NCBI GenBank assembly: GCA_963669155.1
Contig: OZ022576.1
Span: 29,417,938-29,481,937, forward strand
Reading direction: 5' to 3'
DNA length: 64,000 bases
From: Arbacia lixula
Lineage: Eukaryota > Echinodermata > Echinoidea > Arbacioida > Arbaciidae
Translations under genes and position numbers: made by a program
The notes under the pieces: model-generated
What the model was told of the DNA's origin: nothing
The model's input: the letters and a program-made list of their open reading frames with translations, nothing else
Databases searched by the model: none
Part shown: positions 37,701 to 50,400 of the stretch, in pieces
Layout: each line of letters begins with the position of its first letter
How positions within the stretch are numbered: the stretch's first letter is position 1

Positions 37701-40397
37701 TGGTGATAGTTTTTAAAGCGTTAAATGGTCAGGCTCCTAGATACATTAATGAATTACTGCATTTTAAATGTCAAACTCATGGTCATAATCTCCGCAGTAC
37801 ACAAGACACATCGTTGTTGCAAGTCCCCCAAATCAGAACAAAAGTAACCCTAGGTGACCGATCATTCTTTTGTGCAGCTCCTAGATTGTGGAATAAACTA
37901 CCTGTAGACATCAGGAAATCTAAAACATTAGACAGCTTTAAATCAAAGGTGAAAACCTATTTGATCTAAACACAGACCTAATCTACTTCTGACCATGATT
38001 TAAAATTATACAGCATTACGTAGTAGAAGTGCAAATAAAAGCTCTTGTAGCGCAGTAGAATATATAAATATAGTTTCTGCGCTCTATAAATGATTTTATT
38101 ATTATTATTATAATTGCAATTTGCTTTATTAAATGAAAACTTTACCATATAAAACTGAGTTTACGATTTATTCATTGGATTATAGTGCTACAATACTAAT
38201 GACTTCAATGACTACTACTGCTATTACTATGTTTTACTACTAATGTTACTGCTGCATGTACTTCTAAATAATACTGTTATTACTCAACCATCAATGCTAC
38301 CCAGGGAAGTATCTGTTTCAGCTTTGAGTTACTGTTTTATTTTGATCTCGAAGTTTAAAAGTTTAAACTGTATAACCACAATTCACCTTCAGCTCCTAAG
38401 CCAGCTTTGCATGTCAGTAAGAGAAAGAGGGTCTGCCTCAATTTATCATCAATGAATTTTGACAAACAGTACTTTAATCATGGTTAGTTCTGCCTCTTAC
38501 CATTCTGTATCTGGGCAACTTTGCGGGAGATTTCTGAAATGACCTGTCTCCTCCATTTCTCTGCCTTGTGGAGATCTTCGCACTCACTAGCCAGAAACGG
38601 CCGTCGCTCCTTCATCTTGCCATCACCCATCTGGGCATTTCGGAAACGGGCCAATGCCGTCCTAGAATGAAAAACATACATATTTAGAACAAAATCATTT
38701 CAAAAATTATCAAAAGACGTAACGACTTATTGCTCTTAGAGGTAACAATTTAACACAATTTTCATCTTTCAGAAAACAAGCAATGGCCTTCTGATTAAAA
38801 TACGAGATTTAGATCAACATATTAAAACATGATAACTTCTTCTTGTCTGTAGTTTGCTAAACTATACACATTATGTCAGTCAAACATTCCTTGTTCATTT
38901 TAACTGGTTTTGGCAAGAGCATTTTTATACAAAAAGATCACAGTCAAAGTGACGAAAACAATGTTTTTTTTTTTTTTTTTTTGGGGGGGGTTAAGATTAC
39001 GGTACATACTTACAGTAGTGACGGTGATGCCAGACTACACACATTGTGCTTAGGTTGAATGGCACATAATGCAATATCTTCCAATCACATAATGACTCAA
39101 AGAAGGTCCCCTTCATGGCAGTTATACACTAGGAGCGTCTTCATTAGCCCGATCACACAAAATAATTGAAAATAATTGGCTGACAAAATAGTAACACTGT
39201 GATGATTTCAAAGAATCTAAGATACACTTTCATAAATTTAAAAAAAAAAGTACTTACATGGCTTTCTCTGAATTCCTTGCCTGAAAGAAAATACAGAAAG
39301 TCAAAGAGATAAATCAACCATACATTTGATAATGCTGGCACCGCAACATATTTAGTTACATTGACTGGGTAAGGAAACACTCCTATTAATTTTAATTAAA
39401 TACTTCTTAATTGTAAAATATTGGCATTGGTTTTGAAATATCATTCCTTAAAGTACTAAGTACAAATAATTTGTACATACAAATTGTATAGCTGTAATGG
39501 AAGATATCAAATTTACAGCATATTATGCATTTTACATTTAAACATAATATACTGTAGCCAGCCCTTCATAAGTATTTTTGAAAATGCACTTCACATTCAT
39601 AATCATGGCTGCTACTAGACCGAAAAATCAGTCTCTGTAAAAGTCGTTGGATCCACTAAAATCGCATCTGGCTCTTCCACAGGTAATCCACAAATTTAAT
39701 TTTGATCGCAGAATATCCCAAATGAGATGTATGCTGACTAGCCTGCGACATAATCATCATGATCATAGAACAGGAATTATTTGTGTGCAACTTTAAAACA
39801 TTGGCTCAATTTGGAATCCATATTTCAAGAAAAAAATATTAGCCGCATTTAAAAACAGATAACCTAGACTAGAGTCTAGAGAGGATCAAAATTCAAGAAT
39901 AGCGATAGTCAGATCTATTTGTTGACTTGGTTGGTTTGGAAATAAAATACAACATGCTGTTTCAGATAGCTGATAGAGACCGATTGTTGAAAGAAACATG
40001 AAAAGACCAATCCCAAACACTGAACAGAAAATTAATCAAACAAGCAACGTGACACACTGAAATGGTTCTAATGTTAACTTTTAACACATCATGATAAGTT
40101 AAATTTGATACTTAATATACAAGTGAAGGTAGATTAGAGTAGAGTCTAACTTCTTTTAACGTTACTCGCATATAGTATGCAGCATGCAGCTGCTTCCAGG
40201 AAGTCTACGAAATTTGCGTGTGCAGAACGCCCGAGCTCCAGGCATCCATTATGCACTCCATCGTGCTCACATTATTCGCCTACGCGTCTCGAGCAGTGAC
40301 CACTCATCTCACATCAACATTCCGATATAAACAAGTTCTTATCGCTATGCACATTAAATTATAAGACATTTTATAAGTACAGTTTAATTCTTACCAT
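28717..40397 (-). CDS. ISY1: ISY1, pre-mRNA-splicing factor
   Basis: Nine coding exons on the minus strand: 40395-40397, 39258-39280, 38501-38661, 35711-35823, 33646-33763, 31229-31351, 30465-30580, 29367-29459, 28717-28824. All junctions are GT-AG and in frame. The total is 858 nt, 285 aa plus stop, the same length as human ISY1. The product begins [16 protein letters not shown] and contains the family hallmarks [63 protein letters not shown] and the C-terminal [19 protein letters not shown]1 is an NTC-associated spliceosome component present around the first (branching) step of splicing. The middle region is acidic ([22 protein letters not shown]) as in orthologues. Exon 1 contributes only the initiator ATG and exon 2 is a 23-nt microexon. 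Two introns carry large repeats, described separately. Confidence 0.95.
29520..29865 (+). repeat. Dispersed repeat, copy 2 of 2 (ISY1 intron 7)
   Basis: The partner of the 27905-28272 repeat, in the intron between the exons ending at 30465 and starting at 29459. Its first bases (GGAACCGGCCTAAGCTTG) correspond to GGGAGCCGGGTATACC...AAGCTTG in copy 1. Confidence 0.8.
31513..33324. mobile_element. Inverted-repeat-bounded element containing a 157-bp tandem array
   Basis: The ends are TGTCTCGCCCAC (31513-31524) and its exact complement GTGGGCGAGACA (33313-33324). The right end also forms its own hairpin (GTCTCGCC...GGCGAGAC) and is preceded by a GACGGACGACGGACGACGGA tract. Between the ends lie about ten tandem copies of a 157-bp unit. 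No transposase is encoded, so I infer a non-autonomous DNA transposon with an internal minisatellite. The whole element sits in the ISY1 intron between the exons at 33646-33763 and 31229-31351. I could not identify a target-site duplication. Confidence 0.75.
31621..33240 (+). repeat. 157-bp tandem repeat array
   Basis: The word AGTCTTGCA recurs at 31621, 31778, 31935, 32092, 32249, 32406, 32563, 32720, 32877 and 33034, exactly 157 bp apart each time. A 34-bp partial unit follows to 33068, then one more full unit to 33225. Each unit contains TGACCTCAAATGACCTTTGA-type clusters of TGACCT. Central units are nearly identical, outer units more diverged, as expected for unequal exchange. Confidence 0.95.
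33785..33950. repeat. GA-rich low-complexity tract
   Basis: An irregular GAGAGA/GGGAGA tract just upstream (in the transcribed sense) of ISY1 exon 5. It produces spurious Ser/Leu-rich frames on the minus strand. Confidence 0.85.
35900..38111 (+). mobile_element. CR1/L2-like non-LTR retrotransposon, 5'-truncated, antisense in ISY1 intron 3
   Basis: The element lies in the ISY1 intron between 38501 and 35823, opposite to ISY1 transcription. It contains one long ORF, a 140-bp 3' UTR and a terminal (ATT)n tail preceded by GCGCTCTATAAATGATTTTA, a 3' end typical of L2/CR1-type LINEs. The apurinic-type endonuclease domain that should precede the ORF is missing, and a stop lies just upstream of the open frame. 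Clade assignment (CR1/L2 within the Jockey group) rests on motif appearance and the 3' end only. Confidence 0.85.
35933..37969 (+). pseudogene. LINE reverse transcriptase ORF (678 codons) with an internal deletion
   Basis: The open frame starts in the linker after the endonuclease ([20 protein letters not shown]) and covers the RT domain: [55 protein letters not shown] (motif A), [16 protein letters not shown] (motif B) and [14 protein letters not shown] (catalytic motif C, YADD). The C-terminal region has [15 protein letters not shown] and [16 protein letters not shown]. Between LKKSG and QILEHIDSH the usual NYRPVSNLPFISK-type segment is missing (about 20 residues, in frame). The frame is otherwise open, so the copy is young, but the deletion and missing endonuclease make it unlikely to be autonomous. 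It encodes no host function that I can see. Confidence 0.9.
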
Positions 40398-42946
40398 TTT
40401 TTTATCGGTTTTCCTCCTAACTTATTCAAGATATGCAAATAATATGAAGTAAACTTCCTAACGATTTATGGCCGATGCATGCACTTCAACGAATCAGATC
40501 GTGTAGCTTACTAGCGAAACGTAACGAAGGTATAATACGGTATCTTCAAAAGTTCTACCGCGCCAAATAAAAGAAAAACTAAGATTCTCTAAAATGCGTA
40601 CAATCTTGCAAAATTGGGAATTTCCGATGAAGTATAAAATACCCAAATCTTCTGCTCTATAGCTAAAATTCATCAGAATGATGATTCTTTCTTGATGATA
40701 ATTCACAGTACCACGTTACACACAAGAAGGCCTACCCTTGTGATTTAATTGCATTAAACAAAAACACATTATTTCCCTTTATCTACATGTACCTCTTGTC
40801 CTCGTCATAACGAGGATCTCCCCCTTTTATTTATTTTCTACAAATTCAGTTTAACAAAATAATTTAAAAGTTGCATTAACTTTACTGGTTGGCTGTTCAA
40901 AAACTAATTATGCCTGCCCACTCGCACCAATGCACAAAACAATCCTAAATACAAGGTATCCCTTTTGAGGGTGAAAAAAGTACAATGGAAGAAAATGCTG
41001 GATAAGAGTTTCATAACAGTATCCCTGATCTTGAATTAAGGCGCATGCATAAAATTATGTCACCGTTTCTGTTATCGTGAGAACAGAGATGTGTTATGGA
41101 AGGATATGACTCATACATCTTTTCTTTTTAACCCATGCTCGACACCGCCTAAAAGTTATGTGTTCTCAGCATGTGTTTCTCAGGTGTTTTAACAATATTA
41201 CGAACATGATTGTGTGGTAACAGCTTCTCAGAGAGAACAAAAAGAGAACTCCAATGCTTTTGGCATTCATTATCACGCTGTACATAGTGCCCATAAAAAT
41301 ACCGAAGTGGTGTCGTCATTATGAACATGTTGTCAAGACAACTGATTCTAAGCAAAATCACTCCAGTGAGTGGTTTACGGGTCTGGTATGGCCTAGCGGG
41401 CTAGTGTAACTTCTTTAAAATAAATTATGCACACAATTTTGTATTAAAAAAAAGGGCTACTAGAGATAAAATGATCAATTAAAGATATTTCTTTCCAAGT
41501 TGACATCCGCGTAAATGTCGGTGCTGAGCCTGGGACATCGAAGCATTGTGAAATGCTTTTGACATTCATTTGCACATTTTAGTGTCCATGCAGATGCTGG
41601 AATGTACTATGCTAATTTTCATATTCCTTCCTAACACCTCCATTGTAAAAGAATATGGTATAAAACTTGGCACTTTTGAAAATTATCTAACAACTCAAAG
41701 CCAGCTGAAAATAAAAAGGACCACAAAATCAAAGGATGTCATATTTTTAGAAGCAGGTATCGTGATATTCGATCAATCATTAAATTGTTTTAGTAATCCT
41801 TTAAAATAGTTTAACGAGGTTTTCACTTTCCCACAACAATGATTATTGTGCATCACACATGTCAACCCATGAGGTATTTTCTACATTGTTGTGTTCTGAA
41901 TTCATTATCAGATACATGTACATTTTAAGGTCCAAATTTGTCCAAAAATGAAAATCTCATTAAAATATTTAAAGGACAACAAAAATGAAAATGTTACGAA
42001 ACTTGCTTCTAAAATGTGACATCCTTTCATTTTATGATGTGTAAATGAGTTATAACTGATTTTTAATTATTTTTCAAATGTGTTCAAAGTTTTCTTTAAC
42101 ACATAGTACTTGTGATTTATTGTAATTTTTTCATTTGGTGAGGGCTAGGATAAATGTATTTTCAAAAAGAGGAGCTCGGTTTTTTTGGAAGCTTTTTCCC
42201 ATTGTTATAGGTGTGGGGATATCTATCATTGCGTGTTAATCTGGTTGTAGTTATGAAATGACAGTTCCTTTCTAAAAACAAATACAATGTAGAAAGAAAA
42301 GAAAAGAAAAGAAGGCTACGGTTTCTTCTCACGTACGATTGGAACACCTGTCTTCTTTTTATCGAAGGGGGAATTTTTTTTTTTTAATCTCAGGAGAGGC
42401 ATATTGTTGCGTTTTATGGAGGCCATAATGCTTTTATTGTGATAGGATTTGATTTTCGACATGTGGAATGTTCATTACGAAGAGGACACACATTAGACAT
42501 CGCGGGAGAGTGACATTTTGGAGCGAAGGAGGGGGGGGGGGGGGGGGGGGGTCAGCCCCTGCCGGCGGTTCCACCGCCCGGCCCTGCCACCGGGGTGACC
42601 TACGCTGCATGCATGCATGTCGTCCTTGTACTTGGCACATGCACATCGCCTGAACGACAAATCTTAAATCCAGCTGTGGCCAGATTATCTGAATGGAGCA
42701 CGCACTGGACTTTGTACCTCAGACTCTTGTGTCTTGAAGAGCTTTATCATCCGACCCAGATCTCTAACCTGGAATTTACTCTTGATGCGGGGACTGTGTT
42801 GCATTTTGTATGCGCAACCACTCAGTGAATGGGGTGAATGAAGCACATGTTGCTGTCACGTCGTGTAGTAGTTTTAACCACGTCCATTCATTAGCTCTCC
42901 CAATTAGGAAGCATCGCTTTGATGAAAGAGCTCCTACGCCATCGCC
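40398..42946. other. Intergenic between divergent ISY1 and SLC45 genes
   Basis: ISY1 runs left and the SLC45 gene runs right from this 2.5-kb region, so it should hold both promoters. A long G tract lies at about 42531-42551, followed by GC-rich sequence (GCCGGCGGTTCCACCGCCCG) up to 42600. A repeat copy lies at 41280-41405. No gene is seen. Confidence 0.5.
41280..41405 (-). repeat. ACACTAGC repeat, copy 1 (minus orientation)
   Basis: Read on the minus strand it starts ACACTAGCCCGCTAGGCCAT and continues to GACACCACTTCGGTATTTTT. It resembles segments at 44225-44320 and 45686-45800. The AACATGTTGTCAAGACAACT word inside it also occurs near 45592. Confidence 0.6.
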
Positions 42947-44373
42947 ATGGATACTCCAGACAACCAGGTGATGCATTCCGATGCCGCAATACCATCCACC
43001 AGTCGATCCAACGCGATTTCCTCCAGCATGCCGACCAGCACGGGTCGGCTCAAATCGTACCCAGTGCGAGTGCCGACGCAGACGCCGACACAATCGTCGC
43101 CCACGGCTTCTCCCGCAGAAGCCTCCTCGTACACGCTGACCTCTCGCCGCTCGCTCTCCATCAGCATTGGCGACGCGTCTCGGGCGTCGTCTCGGTATCG
43201 GAATGATTCTGTGTCGTCGATTTCCGCGCAGCAACCGTTCAACCACGGGCCCCCACTGGTGATCCGATCTCGGCGGAGCTCGTTCAGCACTACCAGCCTC
43301 ACACTGCATCCCTCGCGTTCCCGCCCCGGTCGGCCGGCCGTCGCCCCTCCTCCCAAGCGGAGCCTCTGGCAGCTCGTGAGGAACAATGTTATCCAGTTCG
43401 GCCTGGAGGTGTGCTACGCGACGGAGACGGCAATGGTAACACCCATCCTCCTCGGACTGGGTCTACCCACCAAGCTCTACGGCCTCGCATTCTTCCTCGC
43501 CCCCATCTTCGGCTTCCTGATGAACCCCTTCATCGGGTCGACCAGCGACAGGTGCCGGTGTTCGTGGGGGAGGAGGAGGCCCTTCATTCTCGCCTTGGGC
43601 ATCGGGACGTTGGTAGGAGTGTCCCTGTACCTCAACGGAGGCGACTTGGGCGCCCTGATCGATGGCACTAATTCTGACAGTAATCATAATTTTATTCACT
43701 TATCTTTTTACATGCATTTATTCGTGAACTGGCGAATGATTCTACATCATTTTCAAGCGTTTTAAATTCTAAGGCAGACTTATCTTTTCATTTTACTACA
43801 ACATTTTACAACCTTTGTTTTGTATAATCGGTAAGATAAGGAATGAGTGTCCTATATCTTATCTAACACAACTTACCGCCGTATTGACTCTTTGAAGGGT
43901 TGAAGGTCGACTAATGTTAATCTTACAGCCTGGGTTCTAGGCAAAACGTTTTAATTCATCTACTGCAGTCATAAATCACCATGGATATATATGTATACAA
44001 TAGGCACAATTTCCTCTTCTCATACGAAAGTAATGAAACTTCGTATACCACGGCATAGAATCCGATAGGTTTGGACTGCACGCGTAATCAATCTTCATCG
44101 ATACCCAATCGATCATTATCACGATGATCATTGGACGCCTAAAATGTCGTTTGAAGAAGTAAATCGTGTACGTAAACAAAATTAATGCTTATGCTATAGA
44201 TCACAGAGGGGGCGTCATTACGAGCGCCCAACACTAGCCCGCTAGACAATATCGGACTATAGTGATGCACTCACTTTGGATGATGTTGTTTAGAATAAAA
44301 AACACTGGTATTCTAGCTATTGCCAGACTGTCATGAATTATGCATGAACTTAGAACTATGACGACAGAATTGG

Positions 44374-44405
<32 letters not shown>

Positions 44406-47400
44406 CGTATCTTATTAAGGAGGGACAGAAATAGTGTCAAAATGGTAAAGTTTTTAGTGTTTAATTTTAGGGGGGGGGGGAAGGGGGGGGTCTAAGCACT
44501 ACAGACATACATTGCCTGGTACAATTTCTGTTTAATATACCCGAATAGGCTGAATGTTTGTTGTTGATTGGAGGTGGGTAGGGTTGGCTTTTTAGTTTGA
44601 GAATGTGTTAATATGAAGTGAGATATGTTAAGTGTATAACTATTCATTACGTTACCACCATATCAATACATGTATTATCAGTTTCATTTTTCATTTTATT
44701 GAAATTACTATTTGTATCACGTTTTCTATATTTTGAAACAATGTAATGTAATGGGTCGCACTTGAAAAAGTGTTTAACTTCTAGATTTTTTGGACATTAC
44801 TCATGCGTCTTACACACATTGATATAGACTGGTATAAACTAGCACATGTGCACTAATGTGCCTGTCCAAAAATCGCACATACATTTTTGTTCGCAGTCAA
44901 AGACTGCATTTTTTTGGACTTTGTGTAAATGAAAAGTGGATGAAAAGTTATCGAGTTCGTAACGACCGCTTAATCAGTACTTCGGCATCTTCATATCAAT
45001 GTATGTTGATCACGTGACCACAGATAACCTATGGGGGATCATATTCACCCTGTTGGGCGTGGTGATTCTGGACGTCAGTGCAGACTCCTCGGACGGGCCA
45101 TCCAGAGCCTACCTCATCGACGTCTGCGACCTGGAAGACGTCAACACCGGGCTCAATCTCAGGGCCGTGCTGGGAGGTAGGTAACCTATGTTCGAGGATG
45201 ACGCGTGCAGGGCCCCGTTGCATAAAACTTACCATTAATGTAACTCTGTCATTAATGGTAACTACCATGGTAACACTGCTCGACAGCCAATCAAATTGAG
45301 GTTTCCATAAAAGTTGCCATTGATAGCAAAGTTACCATCAGTGGTAAAATTTATGCAACAAGGCCCAGGTTGTGTATTATCTGTCTATTGATTGTATACA
45401 GCTTCATCATCTTAATTACTCCCCCCCCCTCTCCTCTATCCTAATTAGGGAGAGAAGTTTAGTTTACGGTGATTTTTTTTTATTGTAGTGTCGAAATTAG
45501 AATTGTCGACAGCCTTGTGTCCAGGTTGGGAGGCTCAGCAGAAAATGTGTCTATCCTTTCCAAAAGAGGACCGAAGTGTGAAGTCATCTGAGCATGTTGT
45601 CAAGACAACTGGTTGTAAATTATGCCCGTAGAGCAAGCAGCGGTGATCGCAGCGGGGAGCCTCATTCAATTTTTGGGAGCACCCGACACTAGCTCGCTAG
45701 ACAATGTCAGACCAGCAAAATTCTCACTCGAGTGGTGTTGTTTAGGATAAGAAACCTGCATAACAATGGATATGACAACACCACTTCGGTACTCTTGTAT
45801 TAGTATGTGACCGACATGTTTCCAGGGGAGTTTGTGTCTCCCCAGCAGGGCCGTGCTCGGGGATAAAAACGGGAAGCACTCGTTATTCCGAAGGTTCGTT
45901 ATTCCGAAGGCTCGTTAGTCCGAGAAAGAAATAAGGTTCGTTATTCCGAAGGTTCGTTATTCCGAAGGTTCGTGAGTCCGAGAAAGAAATAAGGCTCGTT
46001 ATTCCGAAGGTTCGTTAGTCCGAAATAGAACTAAGGTTCGTTATTCCGAACGTTCGTTTGTCCGAAACCGTAAAAAAGTTTGTGTTGTTCCGAAGGATCG
46101 TTATTCTGAAGGTCCGGACTAACGAACCTTATTTCATTTTCGGATTAACGAACCTTCGGAATAACGAACCATATTTTATTTTCGGGTTAACAACCTCCGA
46201 ATTTACGAACCTTCGGAATAGCGCCACAAATGCTCGGTTTAACGAACCCTTTTTCGAGGTAAAGGCAATTTACGTGTTTCGGGATTACGAACCTTCGGAA
46301 TAACGAACTTTCGCAATAACGAACTTCAATATATCGAACTGGAGCCATAAAAATGTTCCCGTCGACGTGAGAGGAGAAGGGGGGGGGGGGGGGATTTGGG
46401 AACTAGAGGGTATATCCCTGTCTTGCAAGGACTCTGCTATTTTGATTTTCACTTCCCAGTTGCTTTCAGTGCTATGATATGTCAAAATAAATTTAGATTT
46501 AACTCACAAATTTAGACAGACCTTTATTAATAAATGTGTACTCAACTCTTCTGGTCAATGCCATGTTTCGCCTGAAGGCATCGGCGGTGGGCTGGGCTAC
46601 ATTGCAAACGCCATCGACTGGTCGTCAACTTCTCTCGCCATAGCCCTGGGAGGTCAGCTCCGAGTCGTCTTTGTCTTCAACGTCGTCATCTACTCCACGT
46701 GTCTGATAATGAACTTAACGAGCATCCCGGAGACACCACTCGGCAGCAAATCCAACCGTAACGACGCTGAGAAGATGGTCGTGACCGACGAGAACGAGAA
46801 CGCTGATGCCGTCAGCGAAATCTCTCCGCTTCTGAGGGACTCTTCGACGGGGTCGTCTCGTGAGACGATATCCCGAAAGCCCTCGAAGTCGACATCTAAG
46901 CGTCACAGCTTCCGCTCAAGTTATGAAGTTGATTCCGACGGCACTTTAAAGATACCGGCCAGCCCGGCTACGAGTTTACCGCAAATCGGAGGTAATAATA
47001 TCAAATTTTCAATGATTTTCTTGATACTTCTTCCTTATTTACATTTTTGGTCACCAATATGGCAATATGAAAGTGAGCATTCATAATAAAAAATATACTT
47101 CGCCCAAATCATTTATATGTATTGTTTATCATCAAAATGCCTATCATTATGTATTCTTCATTCTAGTTTATATCTAAATGCTCTTCTCTCACGGCTACAT
47201 CCATTTCAAAAGCGTTACCGGTGACAATGTATCCATCCCCATCGGGATGTGCCCCCCCCCCCCCCTTTCCATCATCTCCGACACACTTGTCATTTTTCAG
47301 TATTCCGCTTTTAACTTTCCCCGCCGTTTCTACCCTCCAATCCGTCTCGATGAAACAGAGAACGACATCGGCATCCTCGACAGCACCGATGATGACAATG

Positions 47401-50400
47401 ACGGCGAACCGGCATCGATGGGAGCCCTCCTCAAGTCCATTCTCCACATGCCGTCGGAGCTGCGCCGTCTGTGCGTCAACCACTACCTGGGGTGGGCGGG
47501 CATGGTCACCGTGCTCCTCTTCTTCACGGATTTCGTCGGCCAGACTGTTTATTACGGTGAGGCGATGTTTGATTGATCTCAGAGATTAAAAAAAAACAAA
47601 GTTTTCGACAAAATGGAACACAGGGTGTAGTTTTTAACCCCCTTGTACCCGATTTCAAGTTTAAAAAAAAAAATAGCACGGTGACTGTCCACGACTGAAA
47701 ACATACTGTATCGCAGTGACGCTTGACCGAATCCAACAATGACTGGGGTTACACCTGATTGCATGATCTTTGTGACGTGGACTGATGGTGAAGTTCTTCT
47801 CACTTTTTAGGCGACCCTACGGCGCCAGAGGGGTCCCCTGCCTATAACTCATACCACCAAGGAGTCAAGATGGGTTGCTGGGGCATGGCAGTCTTCTCCT
47901 TCTCCTCCTCGTTGTCCGCAAGTAAGTCAAAGACGTATACACGTATATGGTTTCCATTCGGACGTTGAAGACATGAATCTCAAGATAAATGACTAGCTGG
48001 TAATCATTAATTATGCGAATATATAATGGAGTTTGCTTTTGGAAGGTAGGAGGTGTGCACTTTGCAGGGGCTCGGGGTGGGGGTTGATGGGGTTGGGGCA
48101 GATTGGCGGTCTCATCAGCAGAGTGCTTTGATGATATATTGTAACTGATCAATAGATGTAATCATTGATTTTGTGAAGAAGACACGTGATGTAAAATACA
48201 ATTAACAGCGTCCACACTGATGACGTCACAAGGGGAATCTTGAATTGGAGGATATTCTGGAGGCGGGATTTATCAGTGCTAAAAAAAAGAACAAAGAAAA
48301 ATCATTTTAAAATATAGGACACATAATTCCATTGAGTGATTTTGTTATATACATAATTATTAAGTTGCATCAAATTAAGTCAACATAAATTTTCATGTCA
48401 TAGAACCTTTAACCTTACGTACGATGTACATTTTCCCCATCTGGTTTTATTAATTTTGTTGCAGTATTCTATATGAAGGTCGACACCTTCTTCACCCCTC
48501 GCACTATCTACGTGTTCGGCCAGCTCTGCTTCGCCGTCGGGACGGGGTTCATGGCGCTCCTGGTCGACTACCCCTACGCCATCCTCATCCTTTGCTTCGT
48601 CTTCGGGGTCCAGTTCACCACGCTGATGACGGTGCCGTTCAACATCCTGGCCAGCTTCCACGACTGCGAGTCGGTATGTCGATCGGGGTGTCGGAGACTC
48701 GGAAGTGGTCAACTACATAGTAGGATATTACGGGAATGTTGGAGGATGGTGATGATGGAGAAGATAGATGGTCGAATGGGCAGGGGTGTGGGTTGGATCA
48801 TTTCGAAGAAGACGAATGAGAATGCGCAGATGATGAAGAAGAATATACCGATGGATGAGGGTGATGATGATGCTGACGATTATGTAAAGGACGAAGTACT
48901 GATAATAGAAGTGCAACATTTCGATGAAATTACATGAGAAGAATATCTTCATAATTTATACATTTTTAAATAGAATAAGTCGATGGTGGTAAAGATTAGG
49001 ATAAAAAATGTAATGAGGTCATGAAGATGGCTGTGGTGCTGGAAAAGAAGAAATAACAGATATAAACGTAGAAGAAACATAATTCGCCGCCGCCTTCGTC
49101 GTCATAATAGTGCAGGTGACAGGTGGAAGTATATCAAATGACCTACTTTTACCCTCAAGGTATCATGTATTAAATTTAATCATCGCTAATACTTATGCTT
49201 GTTTTCAAGATTATATTTTTTCATCATCACATGATCTCCGATTAAGTTGACCAACCACTACCATGACTAATGTTATCTGATTAGTTTTGATGTTGCATCG
49301 TCACTTGGTTTTCTTTTAATAATGACCATTCTTATTCAAGATATCATTGATGATCCACTGCTGTGTAGAACAAAAACAAAATCGTTTTAACCCACACTTA
49401 TCTTACATCCTTGGTGGTAATCTCCAGTACAAGAACCCTGTAAGCGGTGTGAAGCGAGGCCTGGGAACGGACGTGGCTTGTCTTTGCTGCCAGCTCTTCC
49501 TGGCTCAGATTACCATCTCGGCCATCATGGGTCCACTGGTCAGTGCGGTCAACACTCACATCACCGTGGTCATCTTCGCCTCGCTTATGGGCTTCTTGGC
49601 AGCGCTGTCCTCCGCTCTTCTAGTCGTCTACACGGTAATCGTCAGATCTCGCATTGGCTAATCGTGCTGTCAAACGAATCACTGCTCTATGTAGTACTTG
49701 TGCAAAACAAAGCAAAAATCGTTCATATCGTATTTTAAGAAGTTGTACTTGATGCTTCGTAGTTGAAATTATATTGGATATCAAAGTTAAAGATTGGCGG
49801 ACCCTTGAGTATGACAGATCCATCCTGCCTTGACCACGGTCTCATGCTCATTAAAATATCAACGATTTTTTACAGGCACCATTATTACTCATAAACTTTG
49901 ATTTCATGATAAGCCAAGTCATTCAAGATCCGTTTGCATTCGTGTGTCAATTCAGTTCAAGGCACAAAGTAATCTGAAAGGTTTCTGATAGAATAAATGT
50001 ATACTTATGCGTGTGCGTTAACATAGATATCATTGTTGAACACAATGATCCTACATGAATTTTTTTTTTGTCCTTAAATCTTTGTGATGACACTGTCTGA
50101 CTTCTGATGTGTTTTTTTTAGCTTATCATTGATAATGAATTGAATAAAGGTTATAAATATTTTAGAAGTGAATGGTGAACGACATTGAGTATAGATTATG
50201 AGCTAATTAAGATGTCCACAGAGAAAACTCACGCCGAATGCTTATTATATAGCTTTTTTGTTGTTGTGTTTTTTTTTTCTTCAAAATTAAACGCATATTG
50301 TTTTCTTATGACTTGATAATAAATAATTTCTTTCGTTTTTCCCCGTTTCATATATTTTCAGCCGCTCAGCAAAAATCCAGAGAACAGGTCCATCCAAGAA

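Noticed and set aside
37970..38111. Possible continuation of the LINE ORF or a host exon
   Set aside because: It is a short 3' UTR ending in an (ATT)n tail typical of the LINE; no ISY1 exon signal is present.
42947..43386. Minus-strand open frames over SLC45 exon 1
   Set aside because: GC-rich coding sequence leaves long antisense frames open. The plus-strand frame has the transporter motifs.
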